This document shows, in pieces, positions 10,331 through 20,509 of a stretch of 64,000 nucleotides of DNA; within the stretch, counting starts at the first letter, position 1; each line of letters opens with the position of its first letter. The position numbers and the translations under genes were made by a program. This DNA comes from SAR116 cluster bacterium AG-390-L20 (GTDB lineage: Bacteria; Pseudomonadota; Alphaproteobacteria; Puniceispirillales; Marisalimonadaceae). The notes under the pieces were generated by a model. It saw nothing but the letters and a program-made list of their open reading frames with translations, did no database searches and had not been told where the DNA came from. The DNA is taken from contig QCHB01000010.1 of assembly GCA_003278095.1 (NCBI GenBank), positions 27,864 through 91,863 on the forward strand, written 5' to 3'.

Positions 10331-11728
10331 TAAGTTACCTAATTTTCTGACTTTACTAATTTTTTTCTCTAATAGTTTCCAATTATTATTTTTATTAATT
10401 TCCTCCCATATTTGCTCCACTTCATCTATGAGCATATTTTCTCTATTATTATTTATTAATTTTCTTTTTTCTGAAGCTCCTTTTGATGATTGGCCTTCTT
10501 TAAGAATATCTGTGATTTTCAAAAATCCTTCAACCTTATATTTTTTTCCATAATTAGTCTTCAAACAATCTATTATTGCTTCTCTTCCACCGAAGAAATC
10601 ATAGAAAAAGGATGCGTAGTCTATTTGATATTTTTCACTTTCATTTAACAAAATATTCATAATTTCATTTAGGCTTTTAGAATCAATGTCTTTTATTCCA
10701 ATTCTCCAACAAAAATGTCTTTTAAGAGATAAATGAAAAGTTGTAGAAAATTCGTTTAATATTTCAATAATTCTTTTTTCATTAATTAATTTGTTGAGAC
10801 TTTTACCTAACTGAGTTAATGCCCACAATGCCGCTTCTGGCTGCCTACCAAATGAATACCTACCGTTGTAATCAAAATAAGCCGCAGTAAAATTTTGATT
10901 TGCATATTGTACAAATCTCCATGGACCAAAATCAAAAACTTCACCAGTTACATTAAAATTGTCTGTATTCAAAACACCATGAACAAAACCTGAAATTATA
11001 ATTTTAGCCATAGATGTAGCAATTTTTTTTACACACTCTAAAAAAATTGTCTCTATGAAATAGTCACGAGTACCACTTTTATCAATATGAGTAAAATAGT
11101 TATCTCCTAAATAATCTATCAGTGTTTCAAGATTATCTTGTTGATTCAAATAGGCTAATCTTTGAAAAGTACCAATTCTTATATGTCCATTACTTCTTCT
11201 GACTAAAACAGCAGATCTAGTCGGAGATGGCTCGTCATTTCTTTGAAGTTTCTCTTCTGTTTCAATTATAGATAAAGTTTGGCTAGTTGCCACACCTAAG
11301 GCAGATAAAAACTCTGTAGCTAATAATTCACGAATTGCCCCTTTCAATGTTAGTCTTCCATCCCCTCCTCTACTATATTTTGTCTGTCCAGATCCTTTTG
11401 TTCCTAGATCCCATAAGTTTTTATTCTTATCTAAAAACTGTGCTAACAGAAAACCTCTTCCATCGCCCAATTCAGAATTGTAATGTCCAAATTGATGACC
11501 ATGATATTTTAAGGCCAAAGGATCATGATTAACTCCAGGATATTTAGAAAATTTCCCGAAATATTCTATCCACTCATCATCTGATAGGTTATCAAAACCT
11601 ATTAGTTTAGCAGCCCTGTTATTTCTAAACCTTAGAATATGATTTGGGAATAGAGCTGGTTTAGCAATATCATAAAATGCATCGCCTAAACTAAAATGAT
11701 TATTCATAACTGTAGAATTATTTTTCAT
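10301..11728 (-). CDS. selO: SelO-family protein adenylyltransferase (YdiU/UPF0061)
   Basis: SelO is a pseudokinase-fold enzyme that AMPylates Ser/Thr/Tyr of target proteins in redox stress. The 475-residue protein shows HQFGHYNSELGDGRG (about 80-95), GTKGSGQTKYSRGGDGR (about 109-125) and HGVLNTDNFNVTGEVFDFGPW, the flipped kinase active-site region. The C-terminus ends KLGNLLESQKLVNF, without the Cys-Ser-Ser tail of E. coli SelO, so the known regulatory disulfide cannot form in the same way. It precedes msrP, another oxidative-stress gene, on the opposite side of a convergent junction with the ELM1 gene. Confidence 0.92.
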   Translation of the reverse strand: MKNNSTVMNNHFSLGDAFYDIAKPALFPNHILRFRNNRAAKLIGFDNLSDDEWIEYFGKFSKYPGVNHDPLALKYHGHQFGHYNSELGDGRGFLLAQFLDKNKNLWDLGTKGSGQTKYSRGGDGRLTLKGAIRELLATEFLSALGVATSQTLSIIETEEKLQRNDEPSPTRSAVLVRRSNGHIRIGTFQRLAYLNQQDNLETLIDYLGDNYFTHIDKSGTRDYFIETIFLECVKKIATSMAKIIISGFVHGVLNTDNFNVTGEVFDFGPWRFVQYANQNFTAAYFDYNGRYSFGRQPEAALWALTQLGKSLNKLINEKRIIEILNEFSTTFHLSLKRHFCWRIGIKDIDSKSLNEIMNILLNESEKYQIDYASFFYDFFGGREAIIDCLKTNYGKKYKVEGFLKITDILKEGQSSKGASEKRKLINNNRENMLIDEVEQIWEEINKNNNWKLLEKKISKVRKLGNLLESQKLVNF

Positions 11729-11746
11729 AAACAGTTTTATATTCGT

Positions 11747-12718
11747 TTATCTAAAAAGATTATTCTGCAAACTTTTTTCTAATTTATTATACATGGAAGC
11801 AACGTGATCACCATATCCATTATAAATAACCGTTGGTATCCTTCCGTCAACTCCTAATTGTTGCTCAGACTTTTGTGACCATCTAGGATGTGGTATATTT
11901 GGATTTACATTAGCCCAGAATCCATATTCTTTAGGTGCAAGTTTTTCCCACAAGCCTATAGGTCTTTTATTTACAAAACTAATTTTTACAATTGATTTTA
12001 TAGATTTAAAACCATATTTCCATGGAAGAATTAGCCGTAATGGAGCACCATTCTGATTAGGTAATTCTTTGCCATAAATACCTGTGGCGATAAAACTTAA
12101 ATCATTTTTTGCCTCTTTAATAGTTATACCCTCTTGATATGGCCATGGATACCACTTTTGTTTTTGTCCTGGCGCAATATCTGGGTTAAAAAAAGTTTCA
12201 AACTTTACATATTTAGCATCAGTCATTGGTTCAACAAGTGATAAAATTTTTTTAACAGGAAAACCAGCCCAAGGCACAGTCATTGACCATGCTTCCACAC
12301 ATCTAAATCTATAAACTCTTTCTTCAATTCCACCAATTTTTTTTAGTAAATCGTTAACGTCTATAGTTAATGGTTTATTTACCAATCCATCAATTGTTAA
12401 TAACCAAGGATCTGTTTTAAGCTGTGAAGCTCTTCTCCAAATATTTTTACTTGAGCCAAATTCATAAAAGTTTGTATAGGTAGTTGCTAGGCTTTCTTTT
12501 GTAAGATCTCTGCCTACTTTGTAGAAATTGTTAGTTATTGGAGGATAAAATGAACTAAATGCTTTAAAAGGAATTAATGACGCACTAGGAAAAACTAAAG
12601 AGCCAATAGCTAAATTTTTTATAATTTTTCGTCGTGAGTTAAAAACACTTTCGGTTGTAATACTGCTTTCTTTTAAATTCCAAATCTTATTTTTTTTAAG
12701 AAACACGTTCCACTCCAC
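11747..12718 (-). CDS. msrP: Protein-methionine-sulfoxide reductase catalytic subunit MsrP
   Basis: Periplasmic molybdopterin enzyme that repairs oxidised methionines. The 323-residue protein has a twin-arginine export signal (SRRKIIKNLAIG, Arg29-Arg30) and the sulfite-oxidase fold, with the molybdenum-ligand Cys140 in YRFRCVEAW. It needs molybdenum cofactor; moaD, moaE and modBC occur elsewhere in the window. The usual membrane haem partner MsrQ is not adjacent. It lies 5 bases after the aspartate aminotransferase and 18 bases before selO on the same strand. Confidence 0.93.
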   Translation of the reverse strand: MEWNVFLKKNKIWNLKESSITTESVFNSRRKIIKNLAIGSLVFPSASLIPFKAFSSFYPPITNNFYKVGRDLTKESLATTYTNFYEFGSSKNIWRRASQLKTDPWLLTIDGLVNKPLTIDVNDLLKKIGGIEERVYRFRCVEAWSMTVPWAGFPVKKILSLVEPMTDAKYVKFETFFNPDIAPGQKQKWYPWPYQEGITIKEAKNDLSFIATGIYGKELPNQNGAPLRLILPWKYGFKSIKSIVKISFVNKRPIGLWEKLAPKEYGFWANVNPNIPHPRWSQKSEQQLGVDGRIPTVIYNGYGDHVASMYNKLEKSLQNNLFR

Positions 12719-12723
12719 AATTT

Positions 12724-13926
12724 TTAAGATAAGCTTAAAACTGCTTTTTCAATCCTATTCATCGCTTCTTTTAACAAGTCTAAACTTGTTGCGTATGACA
12801 CTCTAAAGAAAGGTTCTAATCCAAAAGCTACTCCAGGTACAGCTGCAACTTCTGCTGTTTCTAAGAGCCATTCAACAATATCTGTATCATTCTTTAATAT
12901 TATTCCTTCGTTTGTTTTTTTTCCTACTAAGCCAGAAACATTTGGATAAGCATAAAAGGCCCCTTTAGGTAACAAACAATTTATACCTTCAATATTATTG
13001 AGTTTACTTACAACAAAATATCTCCTTTCATCAAAAGCTTTTAAACAAGGTTTTAAAAAGTCATTACTTCCACTAATTCCAGCCAAAGCAGCATACTGTG
13101 AAATGGATGAGGCATTGGAAGTTGACTGCCCTTGAATTTTAATCATCGCTTTGATTAATATTTCAGGACCAACTGCATATCCAATTCGCCAACCCGTCAT
13201 ACAATGACTTTTTGAAACGCCATTTACTGTTAACACTCTATCTTTTAAATCAGGAGCAACTTGAGCAAATGTGAAGAATTCAAAATTATCATAAATGATA
13301 TATTCATATATATCATCTGTCATAACGTATAAATTTTTATGCTTTCTAACAACTTCAGCAATATCTTCAAGCTCTTTTCTAGAATAACAAGATCCAGTTG
13401 GATTAGACGGACTATTTAATATCAACCACTTGCTTTTTTTAGTTACAACTTGTTCTAATTCTTTGGCTGTAATTTTAAAATCTGTTTCTTGAGAACAACT
13501 CACAATAACAGGCTTACCTCCAGCCAACAAAGTCATGTCAGGATATGATACCCAGTATGGAGCTGGAATTATCACTTCATCATCTTTGTTAATAGAACTA
13601 ACCAGTGCGTTGAATAAAATTTGTTTTCCACCAGTACCTACAATCACATCATTTATTGAATAACTCAAATCATTATCCTTTTTAAACTTATCAATTATGG
13701 CTTGCCTAAGCTCTGGAATACCTTCTACGTTTGTGTACTTTGTATATCCTTTGTGAATTGCATCTATAGCAGCTTCCTTTACATGGTTAGGTGTATCAAA
13801 ATCAGGTTCACCAGACGATAATCCAATAACTTTTTTTCCTTCTCTTTTTAATTGCGCTGCTCTGGCTGTTATGACCATTGTTGCAGAAGGTTTAATTCTA
13901 TTCAAACTGTCAGAAATAAAAGTCAT
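12724..13926 (-). CDS. Aspartate aminotransferase-like class I aminotransferase
   Basis: PLP enzyme interconverting aspartate and oxaloacetate; the alphaproteobacterial group often also uses prephenate. The 400-residue protein contains SSGEPDFDTP near 37, NSPSNPTGS near 170, and the PLP lysine in VSKSHCMTGWRIGY near 240, with the substrate Arg in FFRVSYATS near the C-terminus. Full length. It is the first gene of a likely aminotransferase-msrP-selO transcript and is divergent from uvrB. Confidence 0.93.
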   Translation of the reverse strand: MTFISDSLNRIKPSATMVITARAAQLKREGKKVIGLSSGEPDFDTPNHVKEAAIDAIHKGYTKYTNVEGIPELRQAIIDKFKKDNDLSYSINDVIVGTGGKQILFNALVSSINKDDEVIIPAPYWVSYPDMTLLAGGKPVIVSCSQETDFKITAKELEQVVTKKSKWLILNSPSNPTGSCYSRKELEDIAEVVRKHKNLYVMTDDIYEYIIYDNFEFFTFAQVAPDLKDRVLTVNGVSKSHCMTGWRIGYAVGPEILIKAMIKIQGQSTSNASSISQYAALAGISGSNDFLKPCLKAFDERRYFVVSKLNNIEGINCLLPKGAFYAYPNVSGLVGKKTNEGIILKNDTDIVEWLLETAEVAAVPGVAFGLEPFFRVSYATSLDLLKEAMNRIEKAVLSLS

Positions 13927-14066
13927 ATTTAAACTCCAAAAAAAGAAATTTAGTTATCATTAAGATTTACTACAAAAAATAGTTGTTAAAAATCTTTTTT
14001 ATTAATTAATAGGTAATTTTTTGATATAAAGCATTTTATGCCAAATTAATTACGTATTTAATAAAA

Positions 14067-16130
14067 ATGAACAACCTTGAAAAATTAAATTATAATATTT
14101 CAAACTCTTTGAAATCTAACTTTAATTTAAAATCTGACTTTATTCCTACAGGAGACCAACCACAAGCCATAGACGAGTTGATTTCAGGTGTTAATAATAA
14201 TGAAAAAGATCAAGTTTTACTTGGTGTTACAGGTTCAGGTAAAACTTTTACTATGGCCCATGTCATTAATTCTCTAAATAGACCAGCATTAGTAATGGCT
14301 CCTAATAAGACACTTGCAGCACAACTTTATGGAGAAATGAAAGATTTTTTCCCTGAAAATGCTGTTGAGTATTTTGTGTCATACTATGACTATTATCAAC
14401 CAGAGGCATATGTCCCTCGTTCAGACACATATATAGAAAAAGAATCAAGTATTAATGATCAAATTGATAGAATGCGCCATTCTGCTACAAGAGCTCTACT
14501 TGAAAGAAAAGATGTTATCATTGTTGCATCAGTATCCTGTATTTATGGTATTGGATCAGTAGAAACATATTCAAAAATGACGATGACTTTAAAAGAAAGA
14601 CAAGAATTTCCACGACAAAAATTATTAAGACAATTTACTGAACTTCAATACACTAGAAACGACATGTCCTTTGTAAGAGGTACATTTAGAGTAAGAGGAG
14701 ATGTAATAGAGATATTTCCAGCGCACTTAGAAACTGTTGCTTGGAGAATAACTTTATTCGGTGACGAAATTGAAAATTTATTTGAGGTAGATGCTTTGAC
14801 AGGGCAGAAACTGTCGAAATTAAGTTCGATAAAAATTTATGCTAATTCTCATTATGTTACACCAAGACCAACTTTAAATGAAGCTATAAAGTCTATAAAA
14901 GAGGAGTTAAAACATCATTTAGATTTCTTATACAAAAGTAATAAATTAGTTGAAGCACAAAGACTTGAACAACGAACTAATTTTGATCTTGAAATGATGC
15001 TTGCTGCTGGGACATGCCCAGGAATAGAAAACTATAGTAGATACCTCTCAGGTAGAAATCCTGGTGAACCTCCACCTACTCTTTTTGAATATTTACCTGA
15101 CGACGCACTTGTGTTTACAGATGAAAGCCATATAACAGTAAGTCAAATAGGTGCAATGTATAAAGGTGATTTTAGAAGAAAGTCGACTTTATCAGAATAT
15201 GGTTTTAGATTACCCTCTTGCTTGGATAATCGACCCTTAAAATTTGAAGAATGGGAAGCTTTTAGACCTCATACCATTCACGTTTCAGCCACTCCTGGAG
15301 AGTGGGAACTAAATAAAACAAATGGGATATTTATTGAACAATCAGTCAGACCAACTGGTCTTATAGATCCTAAAATAACTATAAAACCTACTAAAACTCA
15401 AGTTGATGATTTAATTCATGAAACAAAGTTACAATCTAAAAAAGGAAATAGAGTTTTAATTACCACACTAACAAAAAAAATGGCTGAAGCTTTAAGTGAG
15501 TATATGTTTGAGGCTGGTTTAAAAGTAAGGTACATTCACTCAGACGTTGATACCCTAGAACGTATTGAAATAATAAGAGATTTGAGATTAGGAATTTTTG
15601 ATGCGCTAATAGGAATTAATCTTTTAAGAGAAGGTTTGGATATTCCAGAGTGTGCACTAGTTGCAATATTAGACGCTGATAAAGAAGGATATCTGAGATC
15701 AAAAACATCACTTATTCAAACTATAGGACGTGCAGCAAGACATGTTGAAGGTAATGTCATATTATATGCTGATACAATAACTGGATCAATGCAGTACGCG
15801 ATTGATGAAACAAACAGAAGAAGAAAAAAACAAATTGATTATAATATAAAGAATAAAATAACTCCAAAAACAGTTATTAGTAAAATTTCTAATATATTAG
15901 AAAATCTTAGTGAAGAAGGTGAAGAGAATAAAAGTTCTAAACATGTTGGAAAAAGTATAAAACAATCAATTCAAGAACTTCAGTCAGATATGGAAAAAGC
16001 AGCAAGCAACCTTGAATTTGAAGAGGCTGCGAAAATTAGAGATAAAATAAAAATCTTGCAACAAAAAGAACTAGGATTGATGGTTGCTCCTAAAGAAAAT
16101 TACAGAAGTAAATTTAGTAAAAAGAAGTAA
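14067..16130 (+). CDS. uvrB: Excinuclease ABC subunit UvrB
   Basis: Damage-verifying helicase-like subunit of nucleotide excision repair. The 687-residue protein has Walker A at 53-60 (GVTGSGKT), the beta-hairpin region [12 protein letters not shown] near 110-121, the DESH Walker B, helicase motifs (QTIGRAAR) and a C-terminal UVR motif ([13 protein letters not shown]) that binds UvrC. No GTTC-N7-GTTC SOS box is visible in the 140-base divergent gap upstream. uvrC follows after 44 bases. Confidence 0.97.
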   Translation: MNNLEKLNYNISNSLKSNFNLKSDFIPTGDQPQAIDELISGVNNNEKDQVLLGVTGSGKTFTMAHVINSLNRPALVMAPNKTLAAQLYGEMKDFFPENAVEYFVSYYDYYQPEAYVPRSDTYIEKESSINDQIDRMRHSATRALLERKDVIIVASVSCIYGIGSVETYSKMTMTLKERQEFPRQKLLRQFTELQYTRNDMSFVRGTFRVRGDVIEIFPAHLETVAWRITLFGDEIENLFEVDALTGQKLSKLSSIKIYANSHYVTPRPTLNEAIKSIKEELKHHLDFLYKSNKLVEAQRLEQRTNFDLEMMLAAGTCPGIENYSRYLSGRNPGEPPPTLFEYLPDDALVFTDESHITVSQIGAMYKGDFRRKSTLSEYGFRLPSCLDNRPLKFEEWEAFRPHTIHVSATPGEWELNKTNGIFIEQSVRPTGLIDPKITIKPTKTQVDDLIHETKLQSKKGNRVLITTLTKKMAEALSEYMFEAGLKVRYIHSDVDTLERIEIIRDLRLGIFDALIGINLLREGLDIPECALVAILDADKEGYLRSKTSLIQTIGRAARHVEGNVILYADTITGSMQYAIDETNRRRKKQIDYNIKNKITPKTVISKISNILENLSEEGEENKSSKHVGKSIKQSIQELQSDMEKAASNLEFEEAAKIRDKIKILQQKELGLMVAPKENYRSKFSKKK

Positions 16131-16174
16131 ACAAACTATTTATTAAAATTAATTTAAGGTGCAAAATTTACTAT

Positions 16175-18052
16175 ATGAAAAAAAAGACTAAACCTTCTCT
16201 TAGTAATGGGATTGAGGTTATAAAAAATGAATTAAGAACAATTCCTGACAAATCTGGAATTTATCAGATGTTGGGAGAAAACGAAGAGTATTTATATATT
16301 GGTAAAGCAAAAAATCTAAAAAATAGAGTTGGTTTTTACACTCAGCCAAAAAGACTCAACTCAAGACTAACATACATGGTCTCAAGTACAGTTAAAATGG
16401 AGATCATTATTACGTCGTCTGAGGTTGAAGCTCTTTTATTAGAGTCGAATTTAATTAAAAAATTCGAACCAATCTACAATATATTACTTAAGGACGACAA
16501 AAGTTTTAGTTCTATATTATTTAATTTGTCACACCCATTTCCACAAATATCTTCTCATCGAGGATCAAGAACTATTAGAGGAGAATACTTTGGACCATTT
16601 GTATCTAAAAGAACGATTTACAAAACAATTGAAACATTGCAAAAGGCATTTTTACTGAGAACTTGCAATGATAATATATTCAAATCAAGAACTAGACCCT
16701 GTCTACAATATCAAATTAAAAGATGTAGCGCACCCTGTGTCAATTTTATATCTGAAGAAAATTATAAAAAAACTGTGGTTGAGGCCAAAAACTTTCTAAA
16801 TGGGAATTCAAAAAAAATAAAACAAAACTTAATAGACAAAATGTATGATGCGTCTAATAAACAAAATTTTGAAGCTGCAGCAATTTTTAGGAATAGAGTT
16901 AAAGCTCTAACAGAAGTAAATGCAAGTCAGAACATTAATATACCAAACGTTAAAAATATTGATTTTTTAGTAATAAAAAAAATTGATAATAAAGTCGTAA
17001 TTCAAATGACCATCATTAGGAACGGTTGTAACTACGGATCAAAATCTTATTTCCCTAATCCTGGAAGGAATGGGACTGATGTTAATGAAAATGAAATCAT
17101 GCAAGCATTTATATGCCAATTCTACGAAAAAAATATTCCAGCAGAGAGTATACTTGTTAATGAATATCCTAAAGATAAATCCCTCATTGAAGAATTTCTG
17201 AGAACAAAACATGCATTTAAAGTTGAAATCGAATCTCCTCAAAGAGGTAAAAAATTAGAACTTATTAATTCCACCTTAAAAAATGCTGAAGAAAATCTTA
17301 ATAGAAAAATCTATGAAAAATCATCTAATCAAAAAAATTTATTAAAACTTCAAGATATCTTCCATTTTAGAAAGAAAATAAAAAAATTAGAAGTGTATGA
17401 CAACTCTCACCATCAAGGCAAATCACCTATAGGTGCAATGATAGCTTTTAATGAGGATGGTTTTTTGAAATCATTATATAGAAAGTATAATATAAATTCT
17501 GAGTACAAAAATAAGAGTTTATCAAAAAACTCTGAAACTCTTAATAATAATGATTATTTAATGATGAGAGAAGTCATTGAAAGAAGATTTATTGGAAAAG
17601 CTTCTTCAAATTATCCTGATTTATTAATAATTGACGGAGGGAAAGGTCATTTGAATATTGTTTTATCCGTCCTTAAAAAATTAAAAATTGACAATATTGA
17701 AGTATTAGCAGTTTCTAAAGGTATAAAAAGAGATGCAGGAAGAGAAAGCTTTTATACTAAGTATAACGATAAAATTATATTTGAAAAAGATGATACAATT
17801 TTATTTTTTCTTCAAAAATTAAGAGATGAAGTTCACAGATACGCCATTACTGGCCATAGACTTAAAAGTAAAAAAAGATTATTTCAAAACCCATTAGATG
17901 AAATAGACGGTATAGGTGCTCAAAGAAAAAAATCATTGCTTGATGAATTCGGTTCAGCAAAAGCTGTTGGAACAGCCAGTTTAAAGGATTTATTAAAAGT
18001 TGAAGGAATTAACAAGTCAACAGCACAAAAAGTATTTAACTTTTTTAATTAA
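16175..18052 (+). CDS. uvrC: Excinuclease ABC subunit UvrC
   Basis: Dual-incision nuclease of excision repair. The 625-residue protein has an N-terminal GIY-YIG domain (GIY at 28-30, YIG at 41-43), a Cys-rich segment (TRPCLQYQIKRCSAPC near 180), a UVR motif (NFEAAAIFRNRV), the RNase H-like C-terminal nuclease (EVYDNSHHQG and IIDGGKGHL) and tandem helix-hairpin-helix motifs at the end. Directly downstream of uvrB, same strand. Confidence 0.96.
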   Translation: MKKKTKPSLSNGIEVIKNELRTIPDKSGIYQMLGENEEYLYIGKAKNLKNRVGFYTQPKRLNSRLTYMVSSTVKMEIIITSSEVEALLLESNLIKKFEPIYNILLKDDKSFSSILFNLSHPFPQISSHRGSRTIRGEYFGPFVSKRTIYKTIETLQKAFLLRTCNDNIFKSRTRPCLQYQIKRCSAPCVNFISEENYKKTVVEAKNFLNGNSKKIKQNLIDKMYDASNKQNFEAAAIFRNRVKALTEVNASQNINIPNVKNIDFLVIKKIDNKVVIQMTIIRNGCNYGSKSYFPNPGRNGTDVNENEIMQAFICQFYEKNIPAESILVNEYPKDKSLIEEFLRTKHAFKVEIESPQRGKKLELINSTLKNAEENLNRKIYEKSSNQKNLLKLQDIFHFRKKIKKLEVYDNSHHQGKSPIGAMIAFNEDGFLKSLYRKYNINSEYKNKSLSKNSETLNNNDYLMMREVIERRFIGKASSNYPDLLIIDGGKGHLNIVLSVLKKLKIDNIEVLAVSKGIKRDAGRESFYTKYNDKIIFEKDDTILFFLQKLRDEVHRYAITGHRLKSKKRLFQNPLDEIDGIGAQRKKSLLDEFGSAKAVGTASLKDLLKVEGINKSTAQKVFNFFN

Positions 18053-18123
18053 TAATAATTGCTTAACTATAATAGATTTTACCTTTATTGTAATAACAAA
18101 ATAGATGTTAAGTAAGGTTGTAA

Positions 18124-18723
18124 ATGCTAAAAGAAAGTTTAATTAAAAGCACAATACCTAATGGTTTAACTTTGTTCAGATGTTTAACAGCATTATTACT
18201 TCCTTTAATTGTTATCTATGGCGGTGAAATTGGTGCAATAGTTGCTACTCCTTTGTTAATTTTAGCTGGTATGACTGACTATTTTGATGGTTTTTATGCT
18301 AGAAAATATAAAGTCATATCCAATTTTGGAAAAATTCTAGATCCAATTGCTGATAAACTTTTGGTAATTGGATTAATTTTTGCTTTAGCTTCAGAGCATA
18401 TGTTCGAATATAATTACGCTTTTATACCTGCACTTGTAATCGTTTTGAGAGAAATTTTAATTAGCGGTATAAGAGAAAGTATTGCTGATTATAATATTAC
18501 CTTAGAAGTAACCTTTCTTTCAAAATGTAAAACCACAATACAACTGATTGCCTGTGGCAGTTTTTTAGTTTGGCGAACAAATACTTTTTCCTATAATATC
18601 GAAGCGTTAGAAATCATTTCATATACTTTTCTATGGGTTGCAGCCATAATTACTTTGATAACTGGAATTCAATATATTATGAAATTAGTTTTATTTTTTA
18701 ATAATAAAAATGAGAGTGAGTAA
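18124..18723 (+). CDS. pgsA: CDP-diacylglycerol-glycerol-3-phosphate 3-phosphatidyltransferase
   Basis: Inner-membrane enzyme making phosphatidylglycerol phosphate, the committed step to phosphatidylglycerol and cardiolipin. The 199-residue protein shows the CDP-alcohol phosphatidyltransferase signature with D52, D55-G56, A59-R60, G69, D73 and D77, and four to five hydrophobic segments. Its stop overlaps the moaD start (TAATG), so it is co-translated with moaDE, downstream of uvrC as in many alphaproteobacteria. Confidence 0.94.
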   Translation: MLKESLIKSTIPNGLTLFRCLTALLLPLIVIYGGEIGAIVATPLLILAGMTDYFDGFYARKYKVISNFGKILDPIADKLLVIGLIFALASEHMFEYNYAFIPALVIVLREILISGIRESIADYNITLEVTFLSKCKTTIQLIACGSFLVWRTNTFSYNIEALEIISYTFLWVAAIITLITGIQYIMKLVLFFNNKNESE

Positions 18724-18974
18724 TGGTTATAAAATACTTTTCTTGGATTAAAGAACATATTGGTAAGTCAGAAGAACTTATTGAATTACCTGATAATGTA
18801 AAAAACATAAGTGAACTTATTAATTACTTAAATAATTTAAACGATGATTACAAAAAAGTTTTTTTAAAAAAAGATTTAATTAAAATTGCTGTAAACAAAA
18901 CATATTGCTCTGTTGAAACAAAAATAAGTAATAATGACGAAATAGCTTTTTTCCCCCCTGTTACAGGAGGATAA
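18723..18974 (+). CDS. moaD: Molybdopterin synthase sulfur carrier subunit MoaD
   Basis: Small ubiquitin-like protein of 83 residues whose C-terminal Gly-Gly carries the thiocarboxylate used to make molybdopterin. The ending FFPPVTGG is diagnostic. It overlaps pgsA by one base and abuts moaE. The codons of the terminal diglycine, GGA GGA, also form the Shine-Dalgarno sequence for moaE. Confidence 0.95.
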   Translation: MVIKYFSWIKEHIGKSEELIELPDNVKNISELINYLNNLNDDYKKVFLKKDLIKIAVNKTYCSVETKISNNDEIAFFPPVTGG

Positions 18975-19451
18975 ATGGATAAAAAAACAACGATCCCAGT
19001 TAAAATCAAAATACAGAATAAAGATTTTGATGTTTCAGAAGAGACTAAAATTTTACGAGAAAATCAAACAGGTGCAATTGTAAACTTTGTTGGTGTTGTG
19101 AGAGGTTTTGATGAAAGAAACAATAGTTTAGTAGATTCAATGACACTCGAGCATTATCCTGGAATGACTGAATTAGAAATTGAAAAAATTGTTAAACAAA
19201 GCTGTGAAAGATGGAATATTACTGGAGTAACTGTAATACATAGAGTTGGTAAATTATTACCCTCAGATCAAATTGTTTTTGTTGGTGTGTCTGCAAAACA
19301 TAGACAAAACGCTTTTGACAGTTGTAATTTTATAATGGATTGGCTTAAAACAAAAGCTCCTTTTTGGAAAGTTGAAGAAAATAACAATCAAAAAAAATGG
19401 GTTGATTATAATTTATCTGACGACGAAGCAACAAAAAAATGGGTTTTTTAA
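18975..19451 (+). CDS. moaE: Molybdopterin synthase catalytic subunit MoaE
   Basis: Large subunit that transfers sulfur from MoaD to precursor Z (cPMP). The 158-residue protein has the conserved GAIVNFVGVVRGFDE segment (about 32-46), LEHYPGMTE, HRVGKLLPSDQIVFVGVSAKHR and the active-site KTKAPFWKVE lysine region near 125-132. The start ATG follows the moaD stop immediately. Its product is needed by MsrP in this window. Confidence 0.96.
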   Translation: MDKKTTIPVKIKIQNKDFDVSEETKILRENQTGAIVNFVGVVRGFDERNNSLVDSMTLEHYPGMTELEIEKIVKQSCERWNITGVTVIHRVGKLLPSDQIVFVGVSAKHRQNAFDSCNFIMDWLKTKAPFWKVEENNNQKKWVDYNLSDDEATKKWVF

Positions 19452-19458
19452 AATTTTT

Positions 19459-20337
19459 CTAACTACCATTAACCAAATCTGAATAAGCTTTTGTCAATTT
19501 TAAACAAAATTCAGCTGGTTTAAACTTGTAATCTCCAATTGATTGAACTGGAGTAACTTCTGCCGCTGTACCTGTTAAAAAACATTCTTCAGCCTCAGCC
19601 ATTTCTTCTGGCATAATTTTTCGTTCAATAATTTCAATACCATTGTCTTCAGCAAGTTTCATCACTGTTCTTCTTGTAATTCCATCAAGAAAACAATCAG
19701 CTAACGGCGTATGAAGTTTTCCATCTGGCATTCTAAAAAATACATTAGCCCCTGTTGCCTCAGCAACTTGGCCCCTATAATCTAACATTAGTGCATCACT
19801 ATAACCTTTTGCTTCTGCTTCATGTTTGGAGAGTGTACAGATCATGTATAAACCAGCAGCTTTAGCATGAACAGGTCCACATTCAGGACTTGGACGTCTC
19901 CACTTAGCAATATCAAGTTTGATCCCTTGCATTTTTTGATCTGGATCGAAATAACTTGGCCATTCCCAAACAGCAATAGCTACATTTATTGTAGTTGACT
20001 GTGCAGAAACAGCCATCATTTCACTACCTCTCCAAACTACTGGTCTTACATAAGCATCTGACAATGAATTTTTTTCAAGCAAAAGATCTTTTGCTTTTTC
20101 TATTTCATTTTTTGAATAAGGTATTTCCATATCAAGTGAGTGGGCGGAGTTAAACAACCGTTCAGTATGTTTCTTTGTTTCAAAAATTTTACCTTTATAT
20201 GCTCTTTCACCTTCAAAAACACAACTAGCATAATGTAAACCATGATTTAATACATGAATGTTAGCTGTTTTCCATTCAACTAAATTTCCATTATGCCATA
20301 TATAGCCATTACGATTATCAAATGAAAAGTTATCCAA
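19459..20337 (-). CDS. ilvE: Branched-chain amino acid aminotransferase
   Basis: Fold-type IV PLP aminotransferase for the last step of Leu, Ile and Val synthesis. The 292-residue protein has HGLHYASCVFEGERAY (about 32-47), RPVVWRG, the PLP lysine in GPVHAKAAGLY (near 160), and EATGANVFF. A strong GGAGG ribosome site precedes the ATG. It ends 7 bases from convergent moaE and is divergent from the two-component genes. Confidence 0.95.
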   Translation of the reverse strand: MDNFSFDNRNGYIWHNGNLVEWKTANIHVLNHGLHYASCVFEGERAYKGKIFETKKHTERLFNSAHSLDMEIPYSKNEIEKAKDLLLEKNSLSDAYVRPVVWRGSEMMAVSAQSTTINVAIAVWEWPSYFDPDQKMQGIKLDIAKWRRPSPECGPVHAKAAGLYMICTLSKHEAEAKGYSDALMLDYRGQVAEATGANVFFRMPDGKLHTPLADCFLDGITRRTVMKLAEDNGIEIIERKIMPEEMAEAEECFLTGTAAEVTPVQSIGDYKFKPAEFCLKLTKAYSDLVNGS

Positions 20338-20509
20338 AAAAAATTCCTCCTAATTTACACATAATTTATAATCCACATTATAGTTAAATAATCAAATATT
20401 AAGAAATAAGTTTTGTAATTAATTAAGTATTTTAGTATTTTTATCTTTTTTAAGATTTATTACTGAGTAAATATAATAAATTCAATATGAACTGACCTGT
20501 TTTTGTAAA

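Noticed and set aside
13927..14066. Search for an SOS (LexA) box before uvrB
   Set aside because: Neither GTTC-N7-GTTC nor its complement is present in the gap; no LexA site can be claimed.
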